Source of the DNA: Bordetella parapertussis
Lineage (GTDB): Bacteria; Pseudomonadota; Gammaproteobacteria; Burkholderiales; Burkholderiaceae_A
Assembly (NCBI GenBank): GCA_945901825.1
Contig: CAMDMC010000025.1
Span: 1 to 22,850 of the forward strand
Direction of reading: 5' to 3'
DNA: 22,850 bases
Shown here: piece by piece, positions 8,127-17,006 of the stretch
How positions within the stretch are numbered: position 1 is the stretch's first letter
How the letters are laid out: each line of letters begins with the position of its first letter
Program-made: the position numbers and the translations under genes
Notes under the pieces: model-generated
What the model was told of the DNA's origin: nothing
The model's input: the letters and a program-made list of their open reading frames with translations, nothing else
Database searches by the model: none

Positions 8127-9520
8127 ACCCCCAATAGCTTTTTGGCTTTGGCCGCCTGCAGCCTGACCTGGCTCGGTGCTGTTCCGCCCACATGGTCTCT
8201 GGCCTGCATGGCGCCTTCAGGATTCAGGACCGCATAAACATCGTCTTCAATAAGGCCCTGAAAGCTTTGCAGTTCAATCAAGGAAAGATCTTCCAGACCG
8301 CACTGCTTGTCTACGGCCTTACGCACGGCAAGGGCTACAGCCTCGTGGGCATCCCGAAAGGGTAGACCCTTCTTCACTAAATAGTCTGCCAGGTCGGTTG
8401 CGGTGGCATAGCCCTCAAGCACCGCAGCCCGCATGGCCTCAGCCTGGGGTTCGAGCCCCGCCACCATGTCAGCAAAGGCCTTCAAGGTATCGCGCACGGT
8501 ATCGGCCGTGTCGAACAAAGGCTCTTTGTCCTCTTGATTGTCCTTGTTGTAGGCAAGGGGCTGGCCTTTCATTAGCGTTAGCAGAGCCACCAAATGCCCG
8601 TTCACCCGACCAGTCTTGCCCCTGGCAAGTTCAGGCACGTCGGGGTTTTTCTTCTGGGGCATGATGGAGGAGCCCGTGCAGAAACGGTCGGGCAGCTTGA
8701 TGAAGCCGTAGCGGCTCGTCATCCAAAGAATAAGCTCCTCGGACAGTCGTGAGATATGGGTCATGATCAGCGCGCAGGCGGCGGTGAACTCAATGGCAAA
8801 GTCACGGTCGCTTACAGCATCAAGCGAGTTCTCGCACAGGGCCTCAAAGCCCAGCGTTTTTGCCACCCGTTCGCGGTCAATGGGGTAGCTTGTACCGGCA
8901 AGCGCGGCCGCACCCAGGGGCAGTCGGTTCACTCTGCGACGCGCGTCCACCAACCGCTCGTCGTCACGCGCAAACATGGCCTCGTAGGCGAGCATGTGAT
9001 GGCCAAAGCTTATGGGCTGGGCCACCTGAAGATGGGTAAAGCCCGGCATGATGGTCTCTGCATGGGCCTCGGCCTGGCTAATAAGAGCAAGCCTTAAGGC
9101 CTTGAGCTCCAAGCGAATGGCATCTATTTCTGCGCGCAGCCAAAGCCGAATGTCGGTGGCCACCTGGTCGTTGCGACTGCGTGCGGTGTGAAGTCGTTTG
9201 CCTGCATCGCCGACAAGATCGGTCAGCCGCTTTTCAATATTCAGATGGACATCTTCAAGGGCGATGGACCACTCAAAGCGGCCCGCACGAATGTCGTCCA
9301 AAATGGTGGCCATACCCTTCTCAATGGCCTGAAGGTCGTCTTTTGACAGCAGGCCCACATGGCAGAGCATCTCGGCATGGGCCAGTGAGCCCTGAATATC
9401 GACCTCGGCCAACCGCTGGTCAAAGCCTACCGAGGCAGTGTAGCGCTGCACAAGTTCGGAGACGGGCTCGGCAAAGCGCCCCGACCAGGCTTCATTTTTG
9501 TTGTTCAAGGAATTTGTCAT
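8123..9520 (-). CDS. argH: Argininosuccinate lyase
   Basis: 465 residues, the normal length. It splits argininosuccinate into arginine and fumarate, the last step of arginine synthesis. Diagnostic features are [13 protein letters not shown] at 111-123, TH at 162-163 (general acid/base region), and the fumarase/aspartase superfamily signature [12 protein letters not shown] at 283-294 carrying the catalytic Ser. The ATG at 9518-9520 lacks an evident ribosome site and is preceded by a 12-bp palindrome. In the ancestral order argH was almost certainly head-to-head with hemC, as shown by the hemC remnant starting ~27 bases upstream. Its stop overlaps that of lpdA. Confidence 0.97.
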   Translation of the reverse strand: MTNSLNNKNEAWSGRFAEPVSELVQRYTASVGFDQRLAEVDIQGSLAHAEMLCHVGLLSKDDLQAIEKGMATILDDIRAGRFEWSIALEDVHLNIEKRLTDLVGDAGKRLHTARSRNDQVATDIRLWLRAEIDAIRLELKALRLALISQAEAHAETIMPGFTHLQVAQPISFGHHMLAYEAMFARDDERLVDARRRVNRLPLGAAALAGTSYPIDRERVAKTLGFEALCENSLDAVSDRDFAIEFTAACALIMTHISRLSEELILWMTSRYGFIKLPDRFCTGSSIMPQKKNPDVPELARGKTGRVNGHLVALLTLMKGQPLAYNKDNQEDKEPLFDTADTVRDTLKAFADMVAGLEPQAEAMRAAVLEGYATATDLADYLVKKGLPFRDAHEAVALAVRKAVDKQCGLEDLSLIELQSFQGLIEDDVYAVLNPEGAMQARDHVGGTAPSQVRLQAAKAKKLLGV

Positions 9521-9525
9521 GGCTG

Positions 9526-9537
9526 CATTACGTAATG
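9526..9537. repeat. 12-bp perfect palindrome upstream of argH
   Basis: CATTACGTAATG is its own reverse complement and lies 5 bases before the argH ATG. The right-hand junction copy has CATTACACTA instead, so the symmetry is not shared. It could be an operator or chance. Confidence 0.45.
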
Positions 9538-9546
9538 GCGGTGGGG

Positions 9547-9618
9547 GTGATTATCGCATCGCGTGAACGCCGTCTTACCGACTGGCGTGCTGCAGGTCGT
9601 TATCAGACACTTTTTCAG
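9547..9618 (+). pseudogene. Remnant of the hemC 5' end (about 24 codons)
   Basis: Read from the GTG at 9547 it gives [20 protein letters not shown] and continues TLFQ. It aligns with the start of the intact HemC at 10839 ([20 protein letters not shown] and on). IIASRE, RL, W and several later positions are identical, with one extra codon in the remnant. Similarity stops at about 9618, where ATPase-associated sequence begins. This is a dead hemC fragment at the original hemC position next to argH. Confidence 0.75.
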
Positions 9619-9630
9619 ATCAGGTATTTC

Positions 9631-9667
9631 CCTTGCAATTTGAATATTCAATGTTTAAATTGCAAGG
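9631..9667. repeat. Inverted repeat abutting the first ATPase start codon
   Basis: Perfect 11-base arms CCTTGCAATTT (9631-9641) and AAATTGCAAGG (9657-9667) are separated by 15 bases. The right arm ends directly at the ATG (9668). Nested inside is a 12-bp palindrome, TTGAATATTCAA, at 9640-9651. It could be an operator for the downstream protein, an mRNA hairpin, or an element boundary. Confidence 0.9.
9633..9661 (+). promoter_or_regulatory. Candidate promoter inside the inverted repeat
   Basis: TTGCAA at 9633-9638 and TAAATT at 9656-9661 are separated by 17 bases; each matches the sigma-70 consensus at 4 of 6 positions. Transcription would start about 7 bases on, at the ATG (9668), giving a leaderless message. 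That fits the lack of room for a Shine-Dalgarno site. Confidence 0.35.
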
Positions 9668-10807
9668 ATGTTTAAGCGCCTTGCCACCTCTAAGGTCGAT
9701 CGTGCCTTGGCTCGAAGCCCCGCCGTGGCAATCCTTGGCCCTCGACAGGTGGGCAAAACAACACTTGCCCGCGCTGCCGCCGCCGTGCGTCCGGAGTCGA
9801 TTTATCTTGATCTAGAGACCGCCGCCGATCAGGCCAAGCTCGCCGACCCGCCCCGATTTTTCGCCTCACGCCGCGGATCTCTGATGGTGCTTGACGAGGT
9901 GCAGAATCTGGCCGAACTTTTCTCGGAGTTACGCGCAGAGATCGATGCTGATCGCAGGGTAGGGCGGTTTCTTCTGCTTGGGTCGGCCTCTTTTCAGCTG
10001 CTTCGTCAGGCGCAGACTCTTGCCGGACGGCTCGAGGTCATTGACATGGCGCCGCTGCTCTTGCCCGAGGTCACGCAGCGGTTCGAAGATATCGAGCAGC
10101 TATGGGTGCGGGGAGGTTTTCCTTGCAGCTATACCCCACTGGCTGATGAAGACTCCTGGCAGTGGCGACAAGACTTCATTCGACATTTTTTGAATGTGGA
10201 TCTCCCCGCGCTTGGCATTGGCGTAGACCCTCCAAGCATGGGGCGATTCTGGCGCATGCTTGCGCATTTAAATGGACAACTTTTAAATGCCTCGGTTTTG
10301 TCGCGTTCTCTTGGGGTGTCTGCTCCCACCGTGAGCCGTTGGCTTGACCACCTGGTTGATGCGCTTGTTGTGCGCCGGCTTGAGCCTTGGCATGCAAATC
10401 TTGGAAAGCGACTGGTTAAATCTCCAAAGATCTACCTTCGCGACACGGGGCTCTTGCACGCACTACTTGGAATTCGTGACGCGGAGGCCTTGGCCGGTCA
10501 TCCTGCATCGGGCGCCTCTTGGGAAGGTTTTGTGGTGGAACAGATCTGCGCCCGATTACCTGCAGGAACACCCACCAACTTCTACCGTACCTCGGCCGGC
10601 GCCGAGCTGGACCTGGTTATCGAGCATGAAGGCCGGCTGGTCGGCATTGAGGCAAAGCTCTCGTCGGCGCCCACTGTGACCAAGGGATTTTGGCAGGCAT
10701 GTGAAGACGTCGGTGTGCACGAGGCATGGGTGGTTGCGCCGGTGCGCGAAGGCTGGCCCATTGGAGACAGTGCCCGCGTGGTGTCGCCAATGGAGTTACC
10801 AATTTAA
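9668..10807 (+). CDS. AAA ATPase with DUF4143 nuclease-like domain (copy 1)
   Basis: 379 residues of the COG1373 type (AAA_14 plus DUF4143). Walker A is GPRQVGKT at 24-31 and Walker B LMVLDE at 72-77, with a sensor-like LLLGSASFQ at 102-110. A winged-helix-like segment at about 204-235 contains [16 protein letters not shown]. The C-terminal part has WEGFVVEQI at 285-293, ELD at 313-315 and EAK at 328-330, matching an E...(E/D)xD...ExK PD-(D/E)XK nuclease pattern. The biological role of the family is not established. The gene sits between argH and hemC, flanked by junction repeats, directly behind an inverted repeat. Its stop codon (10805-10807) overlaps the first bases of the right repeat. 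It reads into hemC, 31 bases downstream. Confidence 0.9.
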   Translation: MFKRLATSKVDRALARSPAVAILGPRQVGKTTLARAAAAVRPESIYLDLETAADQAKLADPPRFFASRRGSLMVLDEVQNLAELFSELRAEIDADRRVGRFLLLGSASFQLLRQAQTLAGRLEVIDMAPLLLPEVTQRFEDIEQLWVRGGFPCSYTPLADEDSWQWRQDFIRHFLNVDLPALGIGVDPPSMGRFWRMLAHLNGQLLNASVLSRSLGVSAPTVSRWLDHLVDALVVRRLEPWHANLGKRLVKSPKIYLRDTGLLHALLGIRDAEALAGHPASGASWEGFVVEQICARLPAGTPTNFYRTSAGAELDLVIEHEGRLVGIEAKLSSAPTVTKGFWQACEDVGVHEAWVVAPVREGWPIGDSARVVSPMELPI

Positions 10808-10910
10808 TTTGTCATGGCTGCATTACACTAGAAGAATTATGTGGATTATTGCATCGCGTGAAAGCCGTCTTGCTATGTGGCAGGCCGAGCATGTCCAGGC
10901 TTTACTGCAG
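10806..10910. repeat. Right copy of the argH-hemC junction repeat
   Basis: It begins inside the ATPase stop codon. It carries 21 bases identical to the argH start region (the antisense ATG falls at 10813-10815 but opens no gene), then the true hemC start at 10839 and its first 24 codons. It pairs with 9511-9618. Confidence 0.85.
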
Positions 10911-11753
10911 AAGTCCTCAGGTCAGGCTGTGAGCATACTGGGCATGACCACCCGTGGCGACCAGATTCTTGACAAGACACTCTCCAAGGTGGGTGGCAAG
11001 GGGCTTTTTGTCAAAGAGCTTGAGACTGCGCTTGCCGAGGGCAGGGCGCATCTGGCCGTGCACTCCTTAAAAGACGTGCCCATGGAACTGCCCGAGGGCT
11101 TTGAACTTGCCGCTGTCATGCTGCGCGAAGACCCCCGTGACGCCTTTGTCTCCTCAGAGTTTGAAAGCCTGGAGTCTCTGCCCAATGGGGCTGTAGTGGG
11201 TACCAGCAGCCTTCGTCGTGAATCCCAGCTGCGTCATCGGTTTCCCCATCTCAAGATTGTTCCCCTGCGGGGCAATCTTGATACCCGGCTTGCCAAGCTC
11301 GACCGCGGCGAGATGCAGGCCATTATTCTTGCAGCAGCCGGTCTGAAGCGCCTTGGGTTGGTCGAACGTATTCGTCAAGTCATTGCCCCGGAGCTCATGC
11401 TTCCTGCTGCGGGGCAGGGCGCCTTGGGCATTGAGATTCGGGCAGGTGACCAGCCAAGCCATGCTCTGGTCTCTAGCCTTGCCGATGCAAATACCTTTGA
11501 AGAGGTTCGCGCCGAGCGGGCGGTATCGCGTGCCCTAGGCGGAAGCTGCCAGGTGCCGCTTGCAGCCTATTGCACACGTGAGGCCAATGGCCAGCTTCGC
11601 CTGCGCGCAAGGCTTGGCATGCCCGATGGCTCGGTTCTGCATGCCGTCGACCTTCAAGGGGAGCAGCCCGAGGCCCTTGGCATGCAGGCGGCGCAAGAAC
11701 TGCGTGGCATGGGGGCCGATACGATCATGGCGGCGCTTAATCAGGCCTCTTAA
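10839..11753 (+). CDS. hemC: Hydroxymethylbilane synthase (porphobilinogen deaminase)
   Basis: 304 residues. It polymerises four porphobilinogen units into hydroxymethylbilane in haem synthesis. Recognisable family segments are [22 protein letters not shown], the [11 protein letters not shown] loop, [26 protein letters not shown], and [12 protein letters not shown]. In the last, the Cys at about residue 237 carries the dipyrromethane cofactor. The start is the ATG at 10839, preceded by AGAAGA; the open frame upstream belongs to the ATPase region. It is the first gene of hemCDXY. The argH-hemC intergenic region it once used now lies on the far side of the ATPase gene, so its transcription may depend on that gene's promoter. 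Confidence 0.96.
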   Translation: MWIIASRESRLAMWQAEHVQALLQKSSGQAVSILGMTTRGDQILDKTLSKVGGKGLFVKELETALAEGRAHLAVHSLKDVPMELPEGFELAAVMLREDPRDAFVSSEFESLESLPNGAVVGTSSLRRESQLRHRFPHLKIVPLRGNLDTRLAKLDRGEMQAIILAAAGLKRLGLVERIRQVIAPELMLPAAGQGALGIEIRAGDQPSHALVSSLADANTFEEVRAERAVSRALGGSCQVPLAAYCTREANGQLRLRARLGMPDGSVLHAVDLQGEQPEALGMQAAQELRGMGADTIMAALNQAS

Positions 11754-11757
11754 TGCC

Positions 11758-12573
11758 GTGAACAGCGCTAAACCTGCGCTGGTCATTGACACACGGCCCG
11801 TCTGGGAGTCGGGTACGAGCGGTCTTCAAGCACCGAACCTGTCTTACGTTGCAGCGCCTTTGCAATTCTTACGCCGGCAGCCGCAGGATCAATTACTTAA
11901 GCAATGGTTCGATCTTAGGTTCGCCGAGGCAAAAGACGGCGCTGCAGTGGCGCTTGTGGCTACAAGTCCCGCCTCGGTCGAGGCCTTGCAGGGTATGCCT
12001 GCACTCTGCGAAGAACTGGCGAAAGGGCTTTCGCACAAGCCTGCGCTTTTTGCCGTGGGCTCTGGGTCGGCAAGCAGCTTGGCTGCATGGGCCGCGTCTT
12101 GTGGGCTCGACCCCGTGGTGATCTCGCCACCCAAAGGGTCCGGTGTTGAGGCTTTTCTGCAGATCTTTCAGGCCAACACCGGGGTGCCTGCGCAACAGGC
12201 CAATAGACTTTTTGTCTTATTGGAATCCACCAGCAATCAGCCCGATCTCGCCCTGGGGCTTCGCGAGAGCGGCCTTCGAGCCGCGCGCTTTGGTCTCTAC
12301 GAGCGCATCGACCACCCCTTGGAACTCTCGCTGGGAACCACTGAGTCTTCCATGGCTTGTGTGGTGGTCTCAAGTTCGGCCTTGGTCGGTCCAGCCATCT
12401 CAGGCCTTCAGAAAAATGGATTCAACCCTAAAGAAGTGTTTTGGCTTTGCCATCACCTCAAAATTGCGCAAGCACTTGAAAAAGCCTCTGTGTATCGAAT
12501 TCATCAACTCGCAGACCTCAATCCTCAGACGATTATTACGAAGGTCATCGAGTTGTCGCGCATGAACGACTAA
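11758..12573 (+). CDS. hemD: Uroporphyrinogen-III synthase
   Basis: About 271 residues from a GTG start at 11758, 4 bases after the hemC stop. There is no in-frame ATG nearby, and translation is probably coupled to hemC. HemD proteins are poorly conserved. The evidence here is length, the two alternating alpha/beta domains, short patches such as VIDTRPVWESG, FAVGSGSASSL, GSGVEAFL and VVVSSSALVG, and position between hemC and hemX. It cyclises hydroxymethylbilane to uroporphyrinogen III. In some Burkholderiales hemD and hemX are fused; here they are separate, 9 bases apart. Confidence 0.88.
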   Translation: MNSAKPALVIDTRPVWESGTSGLQAPNLSYVAAPLQFLRRQPQDQLLKQWFDLRFAEAKDGAAVALVATSPASVEALQGMPALCEELAKGLSHKPALFAVGSGSASSLAAWAASCGLDPVVISPPKGSGVEAFLQIFQANTGVPAQQANRLFVLLESTSNQPDLALGLRESGLRAARFGLYERIDHPLELSLGTTESSMACVVVSSSALVGPAISGLQKNGFNPKEVFWLCHHLKIAQALEKASVYRIHQLADLNPQTIITKVIELSRMND

Positions 12574-12582
12574 ACTAAGCAC

Positions 12583-13554
12583 ATGACCACTTCCGATTCA
12601 TCCACCACCGAAAAACCTGCAACTGCAACGACCAGCGACGACTCGCGAAAGGCCAGCCCTTCAGGGTCTTCAGCGGGTGCTGCCAGCACACCCTCTGCAA
12701 CAGGCTCTAACACCAAGGCCGGGCTTGTACTCGTGCTCGTTATCGTCTTGGTTCTTGTTGTGGGGGCCGGTTTTTTAGTGAAGAACAACGAGACCGTTGC
12801 CCGACAGCTTCTTAGCTGGAATGTGCAGATTCCTGCCTGGCTTTTGCCCGCCTCGGTCTCGCAGCAGTCTGTCGGCAACGGTTCCAACACGGCATCGCAG
12901 TCGTCCTCAGGCGAAGAGGGCGTTTCGTCTCAGGCCCCTTCAACAGGCGCGTCCACTGGCGGGGCAGACTCCTTGCGCCCGGGCAGCCCGCCTGACGCAT
13001 CCGCCAGTGCATCGGGTGGTGTTATGCAGGGCGCTACCTCGACTGCGGCCCAGCCCCCTGCACCCATTCGACCCGCACCCCAGCTTGACCCTGCTTTTCG
13101 TAAGTCACTTCAGGATATCGATAGGCTGTCTCGTTCGTTACTAGCCCTGCCTGCTGGGCCTCAAAAGCCCAGCCTACCCGAGGCAGCTATGCCGAAACCC
13201 TCGGGCAGTCTTCTTGCTGGCGCAGCAGAGCAGCCCGATGTCCCAATGCTCGAGCCCGGTGTCTTTGATAAAAGCCTGCAGTTCTTGCAGAGTCTTGTGC
13301 GGGTGCAGACTGTTCAAGGCCCCGACCTTGCCGCTCGGCCCCAGGCTTTTTACCAACTGATAAATCAGCAGATGCAGGCCCAGCTTGCGGCAGCACGCCT
13401 TGCCCTCTTGCTTGGCGAGGTAGCGCTTGCCGGGCGTGAACTTGAGCAGACAGAGTTACTTCTTGAACGTCACTTCGATCGAGCCGACCCCAAGGTCTTT
13501 CAGTTGCAGGCCGAGTTCTCGGGGCTAAGACGTCAGGTTGAGTCTTTGCAATGA
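12583..13554 (+). CDS. hemX: HemX-family membrane protein
   Basis: 323 residues. A Ser/Thr-rich N-terminal cytoplasmic tail (1-45) precedes a single transmembrane helix at about 46-67 (GLVLVLVIVLVLVVGAGF). Then comes a long low-complexity Ser/Gly/Ala/Pro region (about 90-165) and a helical C-terminal domain (about 165-323) with repeated Leu/Gln/Arg. It is assigned to HemX (PF04375) by topology and by position between hemD and hemY. These proteins are annotated as uroporphyrinogen-III C-methyltransferase-like but are not shown to be methyltransferases. The low-complexity stretch occupies the place where a periplasmic coiled coil is often seen. Function is unknown; a role in organising haem enzymes at the membrane is only an inference. 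Confidence 0.8.
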   Translation: MTTSDSSTTEKPATATTSDDSRKASPSGSSAGAASTPSATGSNTKAGLVLVLVIVLVLVVGAGFLVKNNETVARQLLSWNVQIPAWLLPASVSQQSVGNGSNTASQSSSGEEGVSSQAPSTGASTGGADSLRPGSPPDASASASGGVMQGATSTAAQPPAPIRPAPQLDPAFRKSLQDIDRLSRSLLALPAGPQKPSLPEAAMPKPSGSLLAGAAEQPDVPMLEPGVFDKSLQFLQSLVRVQTVQGPDLAARPQAFYQLINQQMQAQLAAARLALLLGEVALAGRELEQTELLLERHFDRADPKVFQLQAEFSGLRRQVESLQ

Positions 13555-13555
13555 C

Positions 13556-13561
13556 AAGGAG
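13556..13561 (+). promoter_or_regulatory. hemY ribosome binding site
   Basis: AAGGAG, 6 bases before the GTG at 13568, decides that GTG rather than the upstream in-frame TTG at 13538 is the start. It overlaps nothing but the gap after the hemX stop. Confidence 0.75.
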
Positions 13562-13567
13562 CCACCC

Positions 13568-14782
13568 GTGAAGTGGTTTCTTGCCAAGCTCATTGGGCTC
13601 GCCGTACTTATTGGGCTCGTGCTGGCCCTGCAGTCCAAGGGGGGTATGGTCAGCATCTGGTGGGATGACCTTCGAATTGATCTCTCGTTGGCAACCGCCA
13701 TTTTCGCGCTTTTGGCATTGCTCTTGGTTGCGGTTGTCTGGGTTCGTACCTGGGACTGGCTTCGTGCCTTTCCGGATCGAATTCGTGGTTTTCGTCAGCG
13801 CAGTCGGGAGGCGAAAAGGCTTTCGGCACTGGCCGACATGGTGCTAGATTATTTTGAGGGCCGTTTTGCACGTGTGACCAGTTCGGCCAAGCGGTTTGAG
13901 CGCGATTTCCGCGCGCTCAGTGCGCCAACCGATTCGCTCATGCGGCTTGCCGCGGCTCTTGCCTCGCGCGCAGCCCATCAAATTAACGACTACAGCCTGC
14001 GCGATTACTGGCTTGACCGACTGAGCACGAATGGACAGAAGGTTGACCATCCGCAGCTTCAGGCACTCACCCAGGCGATGTTTGCCCTTGACGACCGTGA
14101 CCCCGAAAAGGCCAAGTCAATCCTTTCCAAAGAACTTGCCTCCGAGCGCAAGCAGATTCACACCATGCGCATGATGCTAAAGCTTGCCGAGGCAACGCTC
14201 GATCTGCCTGAGGCTTTTCGGCTTGCGCGGTTGCTTGAGAATCGCCATGCCCTTCAGCCCGAGCAGGCGCTTGAACAAAAGAGCAGGCTGCTTAAGCAAA
14301 GCCTTGTGAATGCAACGCCTCCAGCCACAGCAGCGCAGATACGTGCCGCTCAAGATTTATTAACATCAGCTGAGAAGCAGGAGCCTTCATTGGTTGCTCC
14401 CCTTGCACGCGCATGGCTGACTGCAGGTGTGCATCGCGAGGCCCGCCAGATGCTTGAGTCTGTTCTAAAGCGCGGGCTGCATGAGCCTCTTATTGAACTC
14501 TACGGAGGCTGCCTCGATAACCCTTCTGAGCAACTTAGTCGCTTGCAGGGCTGGCTCGCCCAGTCGCCCTCGAAGACAACCGGGTATTCAAGTCTGCTTG
14601 CCCAGGGCCTTTTGGGTCTTGCCGCGGGTGACTGGCAGTTGGCCAAAGACCGGCTTGAACAAGCCGCCACACAAAAGAAAACGGCCAAGGTGCAAATGGC
14701 CTTGGCCGAGGTCTACAGCGTGCTGAACGATCTTCCTGCGAGCCGTGCAGCGCTTCGCACCGCACGGGAACTGGCAGACTAA
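13568..14782 (+). CDS. hemY: HemY-type TPR membrane protein of the haem operon
   Basis: 404 residues from the GTG at 13568. Two N-terminal transmembrane segments (about 3-25 and 40-60) flank a short loop containing MVSIWWDDLRIDLS, typical of the HemY N-terminal domain (PF07219). The rest is helical, with TPR-like repeats and many ALA/LLE motifs. It is found with hemX in proteobacterial hem operons and is thought to assist late haem synthesis steps; its biochemical activity is not settled. It is not protoporphyrinogen oxidase, which carries the same name in Gram-positive bacteria. Its stop lies one base from the stop of convergent hppA. Confidence 0.9.
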   Translation: MKWFLAKLIGLAVLIGLVLALQSKGGMVSIWWDDLRIDLSLATAIFALLALLLVAVVWVRTWDWLRAFPDRIRGFRQRSREAKRLSALADMVLDYFEGRFARVTSSAKRFERDFRALSAPTDSLMRLAAALASRAAHQINDYSLRDYWLDRLSTNGQKVDHPQLQALTQAMFALDDRDPEKAKSILSKELASERKQIHTMRMMLKLAEATLDLPEAFRLARLLENRHALQPEQALEQKSRLLKQSLVNATPPATAAQIRAAQDLLTSAEKQEPSLVAPLARAWLTAGVHREARQMLESVLKRGLHEPLIELYGGCLDNPSEQLSRLQGWLAQSPSKTTGYSSLLAQGLLGLAAGDWQLAKDRLEQAATQKKTAKVQMALAEVYSVLNDLPASRAALRTARELAD

Positions 14783-14783
14783 G

Positions 14784-16820
14784 TTACAGAATGGGCACGA
14801 TCAGCAGTGCCACGATATTAATAATTTTGATAAGCGGGTTTACAGCAGGCCCTGCCGTGTCCTTGTAAGGGTCGCCCACGGTGTCGCCGGTTACAGCAGC
14901 CTTGTGGGCATCAGACCCCTTGCCACCGTGGTTGCCGTCTTCAATGTACTTCTTGGCGTTATCCCAGGCGCCTCCCCCCGTGCACATTGAAATGGCTACG
15001 AAGAGCCCCGTGACAATGGTGCCCATAAGCATGCCACCGAGGGCCTGAGGGCCAAGAATAAGACCCACTGCAATTGGCACGATGACAGGCAGTAAGGATG
15101 GAATGATCATTTCTTTAATCGCGGCTGCCGTCAGCATATCCACAGCTTTGTGATACTCGGGCTTTGCCGTGCCCTCCATGATGCCGGGAATCTCGCGGAA
15201 CTGGCGGCGCACTTCGGTTACAACCGCACCCGCGCAGCGGCCCACCGCCTCCATGGCCATCGCGCCAAACAAGAAGGGAATAAGACCACCAATAAAGAGA
15301 CCCACAATCACCATGTGGTTGGACAGGTCGAAAGAGACCGACTGTCCCGTCTTTTCAAGCGCATGGGTGTAGTCGGCAAAAAGAACCAGTGCTGCAAGTC
15401 CTGCCGACCCAATGGCATAGCCCTTGGTAACCGCCTTGGTGGTGTTGCCTACAGCATCAAGGGGGTCGGTGATGCTTCGAATCTCGGGCGGCAACTCGGC
15501 CATCTCTGCAATGCCACCGGCGTTGTCGGTGATGGGGCCATAGGCATCAAGCGCCACGATAATGCCCGCCATGGACAGCATGGAGGTTGCTGCAATGGCA
15601 ATACCGTAAAGACCGGCAAGTGAGTGGGATGCAAGAATGGCTAGAACCACCGCAATAACAGGCCAGGCGGTGGACTTCATTGACACGGCAATGCCTGCAA
15701 TGATATTTGTGGCGTGACCAGTCTCTGATGCCTTGGCTACATGACGCACCGGTGCGTATTCCGTGGCAGTGTAGTACTCGGTAATAATGACCATCGCCGC
15801 GGTTAACAGAATTCCAACTACCGCCGAGCCCCACAGGCTTGCAACCGTCATACCGGGTGCAATGCTTGCAATGTTGCCCATGAATGCCTCGGTGACGAAC
15901 CAGAAAAAGACAATCGACAACAGCGCAGCCACCACGAGGCCCTTGTACAACGCGGTCATAATTTTGCCTGTGCCACTGTAGCGAACAAAGAAGCAGCCAA
16001 TGATGGAGGCAATAATTGATACGCCGCCCAAGGCCAGCGGGTAGATGGCGGCAGATTCGCCAAGGCCTTTTAAGGTCAGCGCCCCTAAAAGCATGGTGGC
16101 AATAACGGTAACGGCATAGGTTTCAAAAAGATCGGCTGCCATGCCTGCGCAATCGCCCACGTTGTCGCCCACGTTGTCGGCAATTACAGCGGGATTACGC
16201 GGGTCGTCTTCGGGAATGCCTGCCTCCACCTTACCAACCAGGTCAGCGCCGACGTCTGCGCCCTTGGTGAAAATGCCACCACCAAGACGGGCGAAGATGG
16301 AAATAAGAGACGAGCCAAAGGCAAGTCCAATAAGTGGCTGCAGTGCCTGGTAGACATCGTCACTCTGGCTGCGCATGACACCGTAGAACACCGCAACGCC
16401 AACCAGGCCCAAGCCAATGACGAACATGCCGGTGACGGCGCCGCCCTTAAAGGCTACGTTGAGCGCGGCGTTAATGCCTCCTTTTGCTGCCTCCGCGGTT
16501 CTTACATTGGCCCGAACATTAATGTTCATTCCAATAAAGCCTGCAGCCCCCGACAGAATGGCACCCACCGCAAAGCCAATGGCAGTAGGTATTCCTAGGC
16601 CAGGAATGACCGCAATAAGAACGAAGATAATGACCCCGACAATGGCAATGGTCTTGTACTGCCGAGCCAGATAGGCCGAAGCACCCGCCTGAATGGCGGC
16701 GGCGATTTCTTGCATACGTGCGTTGCCCGCGGGCTGAGCCAGAATCCATCGGCTTAAGACAAGCGCATAAATAATTGCCAAGACCCCGCAGGCTATGGCA
16801 AAGGTGAGTCCGTCCATCAT
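14784..16820 (-). CDS. hppA: Membrane H+-translocating pyrophosphatase, K+-independent type
   Basis: 678 residues with about 15-16 hydrophobic helices. It couples pyrophosphate hydrolysis to proton pumping. The substrate site is seen in [18 protein letters not shown] (184-201) and [22 protein letters not shown] (205-226). [17 protein letters not shown] has Lys at 462 and Thr at 465; in this family Lys at that place marks the K+-independent, H+-pumping class (K+-dependent enzymes have Ala). The start is the first of two consecutive Met codons, with AGGGGGAT seven bases upstream. It is divergent from the soluble pyrophosphatase gene. Confidence 0.97.
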   Translation of the reverse strand: MMDGLTFAIACGVLAIIYALVLSRWILAQPAGNARMQEIAAAIQAGASAYLARQYKTIAIVGVIIFVLIAVIPGLGIPTAIGFAVGAILSGAAGFIGMNINVRANVRTAEAAKGGINAALNVAFKGGAVTGMFVIGLGLVGVAVFYGVMRSQSDDVYQALQPLIGLAFGSSLISIFARLGGGIFTKGADVGADLVGKVEAGIPEDDPRNPAVIADNVGDNVGDCAGMAADLFETYAVTVIATMLLGALTLKGLGESAAIYPLALGGVSIIASIIGCFFVRYSGTGKIMTALYKGLVVAALLSIVFFWFVTEAFMGNIASIAPGMTVASLWGSAVVGILLTAAMVIITEYYTATEYAPVRHVAKASETGHATNIIAGIAVSMKSTAWPVIAVVLAILASHSLAGLYGIAIAATSMLSMAGIIVALDAYGPITDNAGGIAEMAELPPEIRSITDPLDAVGNTTKAVTKGYAIGSAGLAALVLFADYTHALEKTGQSVSFDLSNHMVIVGLFIGGLIPFLFGAMAMEAVGRCAGAVVTEVRRQFREIPGIMEGTAKPEYHKAVDMLTAAAIKEMIIPSLLPVIVPIAVGLILGPQALGGMLMGTIVTGLFVAISMCTGGGAWDNAKKYIEDGNHGGKGSDAHKAAVTGDTVGDPYKDTAGPAVNPLIKIINIVALLIVPIL

Positions 16821-16949
16821 GACAACATCCCCCTAAAAGGTTAAGAAACAGCAGACCGCATGGAATTGAGTGAGCAGTCGGAAGTGTAAGCCAATGCTCT
16901 TTGGAACTTTTGTCGGGGCGCTAGGCTGCAGGCTCGCTTCGGCTTTTCT

Positions 16950-16979
16950 TTGCCCCAACCTAGGGGAATCCCTTATGAT
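16950..16979 (+). promoter_or_regulatory. Candidate ppa promoter
   Basis: TTGCCC at 16950-16955, an 18-base spacer, then TATGAT at 16974-16979 (5 of 6 to the -10 consensus). It predicts a start near 16986 and a short leader containing the GGAGA ribosome site at 16993-16997. It lies in the 186-base hppA-ppa divergent region. Confidence 0.4.
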
Positions 16980-17006
16980 GAGAGCCTTTATTGGAGACCT
17001 CTGCTC

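Larger units (their letters stand above)
9511..9618. repeat. Left copy of the argH-hemC junction repeat
   Basis: It matches 10806-10910 in direct orientation. Bases 9511-9531 are identical to 10806-10826 (the first argH codons and 11 bases upstream). The next 18 bases are unrelated. From 9550, 25 of 27 bases match hemC from codon 3 onwards, after which similarity fades but remains recognisable at the protein level to 9618. The two copies flank the ATPase gene. Confidence 0.85.

Noticed and set aside
9181..9675. 164-codon plus-strand frame ending near the ATPase start
   Set aside because: Most of it is antisense to argH. Only its tail is meaningful, as the hemC remnant, which is reported separately.
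10701..10838. Upstream extension of the hemC frame
   Set aside because: These codons lie in the ATPase gene and junction repeat. HemC homology begins at the ATG at 10839.
9511..10910. Insertion sequence or transposon around the first ATPase
   Set aside because: There is no transposase, no terminal inverted repeats at the repeat boundaries, and the flanking repeats are far too long and diverged for a target-site duplication of a known IS.
15150..15623. 157-codon plus-strand frame inside hppA
   Set aside because: It is antisense to transmembrane coding sequence with no family features; a codon-bias shadow.
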